A stretch of 7,099 nt of DNA from Chloroflexota bacterium (GCA_020845495.1 JADLFM010000083.1:1-7099); one strand, 5' to 3'; positions 1-6,272 are shown, counted from the first letter of the stretch. Translations and numbers: made by a program. Notes: generated by a model from the letters alone, not told the origin.

Positions 1-841
1 GACGCTGGAGGAGATCGAGGTTGGCCTGGATCGCCGTGAGCGGTGCCCGAAGCTCGTGCGAGGCATCCCCGACGAACCGCTGCTCAGCGCGGTACGCCTC
101 CTCCAGGCTGTCCAGCATCTCGTTGAAGGTCAGCGAGAGCTCGCCGAGCTCATCCTGGCGCGGACCGGGCGTCACTCGCTTGCTGAACGTGCGGGCGCGA
201 GCAATTGCTCGCGCCGTCGCGCTTAGCACGGCCACCGGGCGAAGAGCGCCAGCCGCCAGCAGCCAGCTCACGGCAAACGTCACCGCGGTGCTGGCCGCGG
301 CGATCCCGATCATCAGCTCCCGGAATCGCATGATCGATGCGTCGATCCGTTCGAGCGACGCCCCAACCACAACCGTCTGATTACGCCCGGGGACCTCCAG
401 CACGTGTAGGCGCCAGCGTGCGCCTGAGCCATCATTGACGAGGCCAAATGCGCCATGGCGCTCAGCTTCGGGCGCGAAGGCCGGTGCCAGGTAGGCGATC
501 GCATCATAGGGCGGACCGGAGGGATGGGCGAGCACGGCGCCAGGGTCGATCGGCGGGAGCACCGAGGCGCCGGGAGACTCCTCAAGTATCTGCCCATCGG
601 CCCCGTAGAGTCGCACCGCCAACCCGAGCGAGATCGAGGCCGCCATGCGCGTCGCACGATCGGCCGGCGTGGCTGCCAGCACGTACTCGTCGATGATGTG
701 CTCGGCCGCGTTCGTCAGCGTCCCGTCGAGATCGTCGTAGTGGGCCCGGCTGTGGATCGCATAGGCCAGCAGGCAGACCAGGGCGATCGCGATGCCGGTC
801 AGCCCACCGTACCAGAGCGCCAGCCGCAGCCGTAGCGACAT
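1..841 (-). CDS. Sensor histidine kinase, partial (C-terminal part beyond the window edge)
   Basis: This is a membrane sensor kinase of a two-component system; 280 codons are visible before the window ends. It has TM1 at about residues 9-29, an extracytoplasmic domain of about 140 residues (30-172), TM2 at about 174-198 followed by a HAMP linker (from P202 to about 250), then the dimerisation H-box DASHELRAPLTA with phospho-acceptor H262. The ATP-binding domain with its N, G1 and G2 boxes must lie to the left of base 1. The ATG at 841-839 comes one base after the stop of the response regulator (TAGCATG) with no strong ribosome site, so translation is probably coupled. The extracytoplasmic domain has no Met or His cluster, unlike the second kinase in the window, so its signal cannot be read from sequence. 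Family assignment is secure; ligand is unknown. Confidence 0.93.
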   Translation of the reverse strand, partial: MSLRLRLALWYGGLTGIAIALVCLLAYAIHSRAHYDDLDGTLTNAAEHIIDEYVLAATPADRATRMAASISLGLAVRLYGADGQILEESPGASVLPPIDPGAVLAHPSGPPYDAIAYLAPAFAPEAERHGAFGLVNDGSGARWRLHVLEVPGRNQTVVVGASLERIDASIMRFRELMIGIAAASTAVTFAVSWLLAAGALRPVAVLSATARAIARARTFSKRVTPGPRQDELGELSLTFNEMLDSLEEAYRAEQRFVGDASHELRAPLTAIQANLDLLQR

Positions 842-842
842 G

Positions 843-1517
843 CTACGGCTCGCGGAGGATGTAGCCGGTGCCTCGCAGTGTGTGAATCAGCCGAGGCTCG
901 CCCTCGGCCTCGAGCTTCTGGCGGAGCTGCATCACGTACACCTCCAGCACGTTCGTGTGGCCGCCGAAGTCGAAGCCCCAGACCCGCTCCATCAGGAGGT
1001 CGCGTGGAAGCACCCTTCGAGGATGCAGCAGGAGCTGCTGGAGAAGGTCGTACTCGGTACTGGTCAGGGTGATCTCGCGCTCGCCGCGGGACGCCAGATG
1101 GGTGCCAGTATCGAGGCTGAGATCAGCGAAGCGGAGCACGTCCGGGCGATCGGTCTCGTTGCGGCGCAGCAGCGCCCGAACCCGGGCGACCAGCACCTCA
1201 AACGTGAACGGTTTGATCACGTAGTCGTCGGCGCCCTGCTCCAGTCCCGCTACCTGATCAGCAGGTGCGTCCTTGCCCGTCAACAGCAGCACGGGCAGCT
1301 TGGAGTCACCACCTCTGAGCCGTCGCAGGACTTCTAGCCCGTCCATCCCGGGCATCATGATGTCGAGCACCACGAGGTCGGGGGGGTGCTGGCGTGCGGT
1401 GGCGAGCCCCTCAACGCCGGAGCTCGCGACATCGACGACGAACCCTTCGTACGAAAGGCCGCGCTTCAGGACACTCGTCACGGACGGGTCGTCATCGACC
1501 ACCAGAATGCGCTGCAT
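843..1517 (-). CDS. OmpR/PhoB-family response regulator (partner of the kinase at 1-841)
   Basis: This is a DNA-binding transcription regulator controlled by phosphorylation. It has an N-terminal receiver domain with the acidic pocket VVDDD, the phospho-acceptor Asp in VVLDIMMPGMDG, the conserved Thr in LLLTGKD and the Lys in the VIKPF motif. A C-terminal winged helix follows, with TSTEYDLL near its start and the RGTGY wing near its end. The start is ambiguous. The ATG at 1517 has GGAG nine bases upstream and begins directly at MQRILVVDDD, as is usual for the family. An in-frame ATG at 1565 would add 16 residues and has an AAGGTGA site about five bases upstream, 14 bases after the lgt stop. 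I prefer 1517 on family length (224 aa), but 1565 is a real alternative. It is fourth-to-last in the oxidase-lgt-regulator-kinase unit and is most likely cotranscribed with it. Confidence 0.93.
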   Translation of the reverse strand: MQRILVVDDDPSVTSVLKRGLSYEGFVVDVASSGVEGLATARQHPPDLVVLDIMMPGMDGLEVLRRLRGGDSKLPVLLLTGKDAPADQVAGLEQGADDYVIKPFTFEVLVARVRALLRRNETDRPDVLRFADLSLDTGTHLASRGEREITLTSTEYDLLQQLLLHPRRVLPRDLLMERVWGFDFGGHTNVLEVYVMQLRQKLEAEGEPRLIHTLRGTGYILREP

Positions 1518-1579
1518 CGTTCCGATCTCCACGGGTGCCTTGGACGAGAGGACTTGCGTCGCCATGATGTCACCTTACT

Positions 1580-2377
1580 CTACTGAGAGACGAGCCGAGC
1601 GTTCTGCGTGCGGGCGCCCCGCGCGGCGAGCCAGCCCCACGTGATGGCCACCGCCAGCAAGCCGAGTGCGACGAGCTGTGCCTCCTGAAGTCCCCAGAGC
1701 CACACTGTTTCCATTCGCAGGAACGTCAGACCAAACTTCCCGAGGGCATAGAGTCCAAGGTACAGAGCAAAGAGCTGTCCGTCGACGTGCAGCCGCCCCC
1801 GCACGCTCCAGAGGGCGCCGAAGATCGCCAGGGCCAGCAGCATCTCGTAGAGGAAGGTCGGCTGATAGGCGACGCCAAGGGCTGGGGCCACAGCATGCTC
1901 ATTCAGGTAGACGATCCCCCAAGAGCCGTCGGTGGCCGGGCCGAGCGCATCGCCGGTGACGAGGCAGCCGAGGCGGCCGATCGCCTGTCCGAGCACGACA
2001 CCCGGCGCGGTCGCGTCCGCGAGGGGCCAGATCGGCAGGCCCAGGCGGTGGGCGCCGAGCACCCCGCCGACAGTGCCGCCCAGGATCGCACCGAGGATAG
2101 CCAGTCCGCCGTTCTGGACGGCCAGGATCGCCATCGGATTCTCGGCGTAGAAGTCCCAACGGTCAACGACGTGGAGCAGCCGGGCGCCAATGATGCCGCC
2201 GCCGATGACCCAGATGATCAGGTCGCCGAGTGGCTCGGTCGGGATTCCTCGACCAGCCGCCTCGCGCCAGGTCAGCCAGGAGCCGGCCGTGATCGCTGCC
2301 GCGATGGCAAGTCCGTACCAGGACAGCGCCAGCGGCCCCAGCTGGACGATAGTTGGATCGATGTTGACGGTGAGCAT
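1580..2377 (-). CDS. lgt: Prolipoprotein diacylglyceryl transferase family protein (variant active site)
   Basis: Lgt moves diacylglyceryl from phosphatidylglycerol to the lipobox cysteine of prolipoproteins in the cytoplasmic membrane. The 265-aa protein is almost wholly hydrophobic with about seven membrane segments. Recognisable family landmarks are SWYGLAI (Y21, matching E. coli Y26), GGLAILGAILGG (91-101), GRLGCLVTGDALG (134-146), YQPTFLYE (171-178) and an Arg in the late LRMET segment (R221, matching R239). Three positions depart from E. coli Lgt: Leu95 where H103 would be, Cys138 where N146 would be and Asp143 where E151 would be. R135 and G146 match R143 and G154. Similar substitutions occur in divergent members of the family, so the protein may be an active variant or a paralogue with another role. 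A strong GAGGAGG site sits seven bases before the ATG, and only 24 bases separate it from the oxidase. No lipobox protein is visible in the window. Confidence 0.87.
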   Translation of the reverse strand: MLTVNIDPTIVQLGPLALSWYGLAIAAAITAGSWLTWREAAGRGIPTEPLGDLIIWVIGGGIIGARLLHVVDRWDFYAENPMAILAVQNGGLAILGAILGGTVGGVLGAHRLGLPIWPLADATAPGVVLGQAIGRLGCLVTGDALGPATDGSWGIVYLNEHAVAPALGVAYQPTFLYEMLLALAIFGALWSVRGRLHVDGQLFALYLGLYALGKFGLTFLRMETVWLWGLQEAQLVALGLLAVAITWGWLAARGARTQNARLVSQ

Positions 2378-2401
2378 AGTGAGCCCTCCTCGCGCTACGC
2401 G

Positions 2402-3490
2402 TCAGTGGCGCATGCCGGGCATGTTGGCGGGCATGGTCGGCTCCGGGGCGACGGGTGCAACAGTCGCGGCAGCCGGTGCCGCCAGCCCCTCGTACTGAAT
2501 CAGCTGGATCAGGCCGCCAGGCTCGACTCCGTTGTTCTCGACGTGGTGCAACTCGTGGCAGTGGAACACCCAGGTGCCCGGATTGTCGGCCCGGAACGCG
2601 ATGTCGTACGTCTCGCCGGCGTCCACCGAGAGCGTGTTCATCGTCTGCTGGAGCTCGGGGCGGATCGGCTCGCCGTCCTTGGCGATCACTGTGAAGTCGC
2701 CGCCGTGCAGGTGCATCGGATGCGCGAGGTTCGAGATGTTGATGATCCGGACCCGCACGAGATCGCCCTCGCGGACTGTCCACGGCTCGATCGACGGGAA
2801 CGCCTTGCCGTTGATCGTGAAGTAGTTGTAGGCCATCGACATGCCGGGCATGTTGTCAGCGCTTCCGAGCAGCGCGTTGGTGTCCCAGGCGGAGAGCATC
2901 ATCGTGTATTCGCGGTCGAACCGGGTCGTCGTCGGCGTGGCCGGGTCGATGATCAGCGGCGCGTACAAGCCACGATCGATCTGCTCCACCGAGTTGTTGT
3001 GCGGGTGGTACATGAACGTGCCAGCGTGGCTCGCTTGAAACTCGTACGTATAGCTCTGACCTGGCTCGATCGGGGGCTGAGTCACACCCGGCACACCATC
3101 GACGGCGTTCGGGACGTGCAGTCCGTGCCAGTGGATGCTGGTCGACTGCGAGAGCTGGTTCTTCAGCGTCACTCGGAGGGTGTCGCCCTCCATGACGCGG
3201 ATAGTCGGACCGGGGACCTGGCCGTTGTAGGCGATGGCCGGCACGACGACGCCCGGAGAGATCTCCCATGACGTCTCGGTGGCAACCAGCTCGACGTTCC
3301 GAACCTGGCCGGTCGGCGCCGGCTTGCCGGCCACACCGATGTCATACCCAGTGGTCGGTGCTTGTGCCCGGGCCGCACCGATCGACACGCTACTTCGACC
3401 GAGGCCGAAGGCAACAGCCGCGACCAGCGCCAGGACGAGCACACCTGTCCCCGGAAACCCGGTGCCACGAGCAATTCTGCGTAGGTTCAT
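2402..3490 (-). CDS. Secreted two-domain-type multicopper oxidase
   Basis: This is a copper oxidase that probably oxidises Cu(I) or phenolic substrates outside the membrane, reducing O2 at a trinuclear site. All four copper motifs are present (numbered from the upstream ATG at 3505): IHWHG (H125, H127), YHPH (H167, H169), HPMHLHG (H262, H265, H267) and HCHELHH (H315, C316, H317, H321). The short distance between the N- and C-terminal motif pairs and the mature length near 320 aa resemble small two-domain laccases rather than 500-600 aa CopA/CueO types; NirK is excluded by the HCH motif. The N-terminus has LRRIARG, a hydrophobic core and an ARA cleavage site; the Arg pair could be a weak Tat signal. 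NMPGM occurs at 218-222 and again in the Met/His tail (361-365). The start at 3490 is chosen because AGAGGGAG lies just upstream; the ATG at 3505 has no ribosome site. It is first gene of the leftward operon. Confidence 0.92.
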   Translation of the reverse strand: MNLRRIARGTGFPGTGVLVLALVAAVAFGLGRSSVSIGAARAQAPTTGYDIGVAGKPAPTGQVRNVELVATETSWEISPGVVVPAIAYNGQVPGPTIRVMEGDTLRVTLKNQLSQSTSIHWHGLHVPNAVDGVPGVTQPPIEPGQSYTYEFQASHAGTFMYHPHNNSVEQIDRGLYAPLIIDPATPTTTRFDREYTMMLSAWDTNALLGSADNMPGMSMAYNYFTINGKAFPSIEPWTVREGDLVRVRIINISNLAHPMHLHGGDFTVIAKDGEPIRPELQQTMNTLSVDAGETYDIAFRADNPGTWVFHCHELHHVENNGVEPGGLIQLIQYEGLAAPAAATVAPVAPEPTMPANMPGMRH

Positions 3491-3593
3491 CGCGCTCCCT
3501 CTCATCGGACGCGATCGACATGCAAACGGCTGAGGCGAACAGGTGCTCAGACACGTTTGTGATGTCGAAGATCACGAGGGCCGAACGCACTCC

Positions 3594-3638
3594 CTCTGGG
3601 CGGACGAGCGGCACCGCCCAGAGCGTATCGGCGGTGCC
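3594..3638. repeat. Two overlapping perfect inverted repeats
   Basis: The first is CTCTGGGCGG (3594-3603) with CCGCCCAGAG (3614-3623), a 10-bp arm around 10 bases. The second is GGCACCGCC (3610-3618) with GGCGGTGCC (3630-3638), a 9-bp arm around 11 bases. They share bases 3614-3618, so as RNA or cruciform stems only one can form at a time. No T tract follows on either strand, so a classic terminator is unlikely. They lie between the left half-site array and the oxidase start and could be a repressor operator over the core promoter or a leader switch. Confidence 0.6.
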
Positions 3639-3675
3639 TGAGTCAGGCCTGAGTACGACCTGAGGGTTTCCTGAG
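3637..3675 (-). promoter_or_regulatory. Left operator array: four CTCAGG half-sites at exact 11-bp spacing, facing the oxidase gene
   Basis: On the plus strand CCTGAG occurs at 3637, 3648, 3659 and 3670, identical in all four copies with different 5-bp spacers. Read on the minus strand, in the direction of oxidase transcription, each is CTCAGG. Direct repeats of one helical turn are the known binding layout of OmpR/PhoB-family regulators, so this most likely binds one of the two regulators encoded here. The first copy is also part of the odd palindrome CCTGAGTCAGG (3637-3647). A weak candidate -10 on the minus strand (TACGCT, 3627-3622) lies nine bases beyond the last half-site. Confidence 0.72.
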
Positions 3676-3738
3676 GGAGGCCGACGAGCGACCGCGCCGT
3701 CCAATCATCACGGTGCTCAGGAAGAAGCCTCGCCATCT

Positions 3739-3777
3739 CTCAGCCAACGCTCATTTGCGCCTCAGGAAATCCTCAGG
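3739..3777 (+). promoter_or_regulatory. Right operator array: four CTCA-type half-sites at exact 11-bp spacing, facing the regulator gene
   Basis: CTCAGC (3739), CTCATT (3750), CTCAGG (3761) and CTCAGG (3772) are spaced exactly 11 bases apart on the plus strand, in the direction of transcription of the response regulator at 4005. The two copies nearest the gene are perfect and the outer two degenerate. A weak candidate -10 (GAAACT, 3787-3792) lies nine bases beyond the last copy, the same gap as in the left array. The array mirrors the one at 3637-3675 and suggests autoregulation of the two-component operon by its own regulator. Confidence 0.68.
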
Positions 3778-4004
3778 ACTTGGCGTGAAACTGGCGCTGG
3801 AACATGCGAGACGCCCTTTAGAACCCGGGTGAGTCTGCCGTCAAGGAAGTCGCTCTGTGGGACGAGCATCGCTACGAACCACCTCTCCTCACCCTGCTAC
3901 GTCTGGAAGCCATCCGCTGCCGCCCGCCCCACCGCATACGACTGTTGCCCCGAGCGGTATGGTGAAGTGGAACGGCTGGTGTGCTCCGGTGCGGAGGTGA
4001 CGGC

Positions 4005-4703
4005 GTGACCACGATCCTCGTCGTCGACGATGAGCAGAATCTCGTCCGAGCGCTACGCGGCTACCTGGAGCATGAGGGGTACACCGTCGTCGCGGCGTTC
4101 GATGGCCCCACAGGCCTGGAGAAGGCCCGCGGCGCCCGGCCAGATCTCATCGTGCTCGACGTGATGCTACCTGGGCTCGACGGCGTCGAGGTGTGTCGAC
4201 AGCTGCGTCAGTTCTCGGATGCGTACGTTCTCATGCTCACCGCCCGCGCCGAAGAGGTGGACAAGATCGTTGGACTCTCGGTCGGTGCCGACGACTACCT
4301 CACCAAGCCGTTCAGTCCCCGCGAGCTGGTCGCCCGGGTGAAGGCGATGCTGCGGCGCCCACGGGCATTCGGCACGCCGGCCCCAGAGGATGTCACCGGG
4401 CCACTCCGGTTCGGAGACCTGGTCATCGACGAGGAGCGCCACGAGGTGAGCCGGGGGGATGAGCCAATCCCGTTGACCGCGCTCGAGTATCGCCTGCTGT
4501 TGGCCCTTGCGAGCCATCCCGGCCGCGTGTTCACCCGGTCACAGTTGTTAGAGCGGATCTGGGGTGACGATGTCTACGACGACCACCTGGTCGACGTCCA
4601 CATCGGCAACCTCCGCAAGAAACTCGAGCTCGATCCCACGCGCCCGATCTACATTCGCACTGTGCGAGGCGCCGGGTACCGTTTCGACCCGGGGGCCTCT
4701 TGA
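4005..4703 (+). CDS. OmpR/PhoB-family response regulator (partner of the Met-rich kinase)
   Basis: This is a phosphorylation-controlled transcription regulator of 232 aa. The receiver domain has ILVVDDE (D8, D9), phospho-acceptor D52 in VLDVMLPGLDG, T79 in LMLTA and K101 in LTKPF. The winged-helix domain (about 134-228) has LTALEYRLL, the recognition-helix region VDVHIGNLRKKL and the RGAGY wing. The GTG at 4005 is chosen because GGAGGTGA sits seven bases before it and the protein then begins VTTILVVDDE; an upstream in-frame GTG at 3981 would add eight residues and lacks such a site. It overlaps the kinase start by one base (TGATG). It is the best candidate to bind the 11-bp-spaced CTCAGG arrays just upstream, and by the kinase's Met-rich loop it is probably a copper-type regulator comparable in role to CusR, though this is inferred. 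Confidence 0.94.
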   Translation: MTTILVVDDEQNLVRALRGYLEHEGYTVVAAFDGPTGLEKARGARPDLIVLDVMLPGLDGVEVCRQLRQFSDAYVLMLTARAEEVDKIVGLSVGADDYLTKPFSPRELVARVKAMLRRPRAFGTPAPEDVTGPLRFGDLVIDEERHEVSRGDEPIPLTALEYRLLLALASHPGRVFTRSQLLERIWGDDVYDDHLVDVHIGNLRKKLELDPTRPIYIRTVRGAGYRFDPGAS

Positions 4704-5878
4704 TGGCCGCGCGGGGGATAACTGGACGCGTGCGTGCGCGACTCGGCGTCAAGCTCTTCGTGTCGTATCTCGCCGTCATTGTCGTCGGCGTCGGAACGCT
4801 GTGGGTGGCCGTGAGCCTGATCGCTCCGCCGGCGTTCACGAGTCACATGGCCGGCATGATGGGCGGCGGCATGATGCCCGGTGGGATGATGGGACAGGCG
4901 TCGTCGAACCAGATCGAGGCCAGTACCCAGGAAGCGTTCCGGGCGGCCGTCGGCGAGGCCTTGTTAGCGGCCAGCGTGCTCGCACTGGTGACGGCGGGGG
5001 TCGTGAGCGCGTTCGTGACCGGACGAGTCGTTGGCCCCATCCGCAGCATGGCACGGGCCAGTCGCCGCCTGGCGAACGGCGCCTACTCTGAAAGGGTGCC
5101 AAACGATAGTGGCGACGAGATTGGCGAATTAGCAGAGAGCTTCAACGCCCTGGCGGCGACGCTCGAGGCGACGGAGCGGCGACGGATCGAGCTGATCGGG
5201 GATGTGGCGCACGAGCTTCGCACGCCGGTCGCCACGCTCCAGGTCTATCTCGAAGGGCTCCTGGACGGTGTCGTCGAGCCGAACGAGGATACCTGGGCCC
5301 AGATGCATGACGAGACCGGTCGCCTCCGCCGGCTGATCGACGATCTCCAGGAGCTGTCGCGGGCCGAGGCCCACCAGATACAGATGGATCTGGTGAGTGT
5401 CAACCCGGGCGATGTCGCCAAAGTCGCCGTCGAACGCCTCGCGCCGCGGTTCGCCGCCCAGGAGATAGAGCTGACACTCGACGTTTCGCCGTCGCTACCA
5501 CACGTCCGGGCCGACCGTGACCGTGCCATTCAGGTCCTGACGAATCTGCTCAGCAACGCACTCCGTTACACGCCCGCACCAGGGAAGGTGGTGGTCGCCG
5601 GCCGCGCGCGAGACGGGTTCGTGGAGCTGACGGTCACCGACACGGGCATCGGTATCGCGACGGACGAGCTGCCCCGGGTGTTCGACCGCTTCTACCGAGT
5701 CGACAAGTCGCGCAGTCGAGCGTTGGGCGGTGCTGGCGTAGGGCTGACGATCGCCCGTGCGCTTGTGGAGACGATGGGTGGTCGAATCTGGGTCGAGTCG
5801 GACGGTCCAGGTCGGGGTTCCACATTTCGATTCACGCTGCCGGTCGCTACTCCTGCCGTCGCGAGCCAGCCCGCTTGA
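4703..5878 (+). CDS. Sensor histidine kinase with Met-rich extracytoplasmic loop (probable copper sensor)
   Basis: This is a membrane kinase that phosphorylates the regulator encoded just upstream. It has TM1 at about 17-40, a short loop (41-85), TM2 at about 86-107, HAMP at about 108-160, and an H-box DVAHELRTPVAT with H170. The ATPase domain shows NLLSNALRYTP (281-291), DTGIGI (313-318), FDRFYR (327-332) and GAGVGLTI (343-350), so all catalytic boxes are intact. The loop has H48 and seven Met in 15 residues (M49, 52, 53, 57, 58, 62, 63) spaced as paired Met between Gly, a pattern used by proteins that bind Cu(I) or Ag(I). The loop is too short for a folded PAS-type sensor, so metal may bind the Met cluster directly at the dimer interface; this is inference. 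The ATG at 4703 overlaps the regulator stop; a TTG at 4700 is also in frame. Confidence 0.94.
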   Translation: MAARGITGRVRARLGVKLFVSYLAVIVVGVGTLWVAVSLIAPPAFTSHMAGMMGGGMMPGGMMGQASSNQIEASTQEAFRAAVGEALLAASVLALVTAGVVSAFVTGRVVGPIRSMARASRRLANGAYSERVPNDSGDEIGELAESFNALAATLEATERRRIELIGDVAHELRTPVATLQVYLEGLLDGVVEPNEDTWAQMHDETGRLRRLIDDLQELSRAEAHQIQMDLVSVNPGDVAKVAVERLAPRFAAQEIELTLDVSPSLPHVRADRDRAIQVLTNLLSNALRYTPAPGKVVVAGRARDGFVELTVTDTGIGIATDELPRVFDRFYRVDKSRSRALGGAGVGLTIARALVETMGGRIWVESDGPGRGSTFRFTLPVATPAVASQPA

Positions 5879-5975
5879 ACAAAGCTTGACCTTCCTCAGC
5901 ATAGGAGCTTGATCTGATCGTCCCATACTGAGATCAGGACGACGAGCCACAGGCTCGAACGGAAGAGGCAAGGAC
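5879..5975 (+). promoter_or_regulatory. Short gap with inverted repeats before the SHOCT gene
   Basis: The heptamer AGCTTGA is repeated at 5883-5889 and 5906-5912, 23 bases apart, with a single CTCAGC half-site-like hexamer between them (5895-5900). CTGATC (5914-5919) and GATCAG (5932-5937) form an inverted repeat around a CATACT hexamer that could serve as a -10. CGAGCC-ACA-GGCTCG (5943-5957) is a small perfect stem. AGAGG sits seven bases before the ATG at 5976. This may be a separate promoter for the two downstream genes; no T-rich terminator follows the kinase. Confidence 0.4.
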
Positions 5976-6212
5976 ATGATGGGGTATGGCGGCATTGCAG
6001 GCATGGGGCTGTTCGGCCCGGTCGGCATGCTGATCGGCATGGCGTTCTGGGTTGTCGTGGTCGTGTTGGCAGTCTGGGGTGTGAGCACCCTCTTCAGCGG
6101 CGCAAGCGGCCCGCAGCACGCGGAGGAGCCGCTAACGATCCTGCAGCGACGATTTGCACGAGGGGAGATCAACCAGGCCGAGTACGACCAGGCGAAGCGG
6201 ACGCTGGACTGA
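5976..6212 (+). CDS. Small membrane protein with C-terminal SHOCT domain
   Basis: This 78-aa protein has a Met/Gly-rich N-terminus (MMGYGGIAGMG), one long membrane segment at about residues 13-41, and a C-terminal short helical hairpin. That hairpin (about 54-77, LQRRFARGEINQAEYDQAK) fits the SHOCT pattern of an Arg-rich helix, a Gly-Glu-Ile turn and an E-Y pair. SHOCT segments are commonly found at the ends of small membrane proteins and are thought to mediate interactions; no enzyme activity is expected. The ATG is preceded by AGAGG at seven bases. It is 97 bases after the kinase and 60 before the Met-rich exported protein, so it probably belongs to the same metal-response set. Its precise role is unknown. 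Confidence 0.85.
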   Translation: MMGYGGIAGMGLFGPVGMLIGMAFWVVVVVLAVWGVSTLFSGASGPQHAEEPLTILQRRFARGEINQAEYDQAKRTLD

Positions 6213-6272
6213 AGCGACGTAAGCAGCAGCAGTCAATCACGACCCGATCGACGAGATAGAAGAGGTAAAGAG

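Larger units (their letters stand above)
3491..4004. promoter_or_regulatory. Divergent regulatory gap between the oxidase operon and the second two-component operon
   Basis: This gap of about 510 bases holds no credible gene. It contains two opposed arrays of 11-bp-spaced CTCAGG-like half-sites (3637-3675 and 3739-3777), a lone CTCAGG at 3716-3721, two overlapping inverted repeats (3594-3638), and a 9-bp direct repeat GGTGCTCAG at 3542-3550 and 3712-3720. No convincing sigma-70 -35/-10 pair stands out on either strand, as expected for activator-dependent promoters. From about 3830 to 3990 I see no further structure apart from the GGAGGTGA ribosome site just before the regulator start. Confidence 0.75.

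Noticed and set aside
1787..3271. A 494-codon plus-strand open frame opposite lgt and the oxidase
   Set aside because: It lies wholly antisense to two genes with clear family motifs, has no ribosome site or recognisable domain, and its Arg/Asp/Val/His-rich composition is what high-GC antisense frames give.
2402..3490. Copper nitrite reductase (NirK) instead of a multicopper oxidase
   Set aside because: The two-domain size is similar, but the C-terminal HCHxxxH together with HWHG, HPH and HPMHLHG specifies a trinuclear oxidase site, which NirK lacks.
3594..3623. Rho-independent terminator reading of the 10-bp inverted repeat
   Set aside because: No run of T follows on either strand and it lies upstream of genes on both sides, so an operator or leader role fits better.
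3637..3777. CRISPR-like array
   Set aside because: Repeats are only six bases with 5-bp spacers on an 11-bp period, in two opposite orientations; this is a regulator-binding layout, not CRISPR.
3780..3808. Sigma-70 promoter TTGGCG with a -10 near 3803
   Set aside because: The -35 matches only in part and no acceptable -10 occurs at 16-18 bases, so it is not called as a feature.
5495..6172. A minus-strand open frame of 225 codons across the kinase end and SHOCT gene
   Set aside because: It crosses two sense genes and their gap, with no ribosome site or family motif; treated as a GC-driven shadow.
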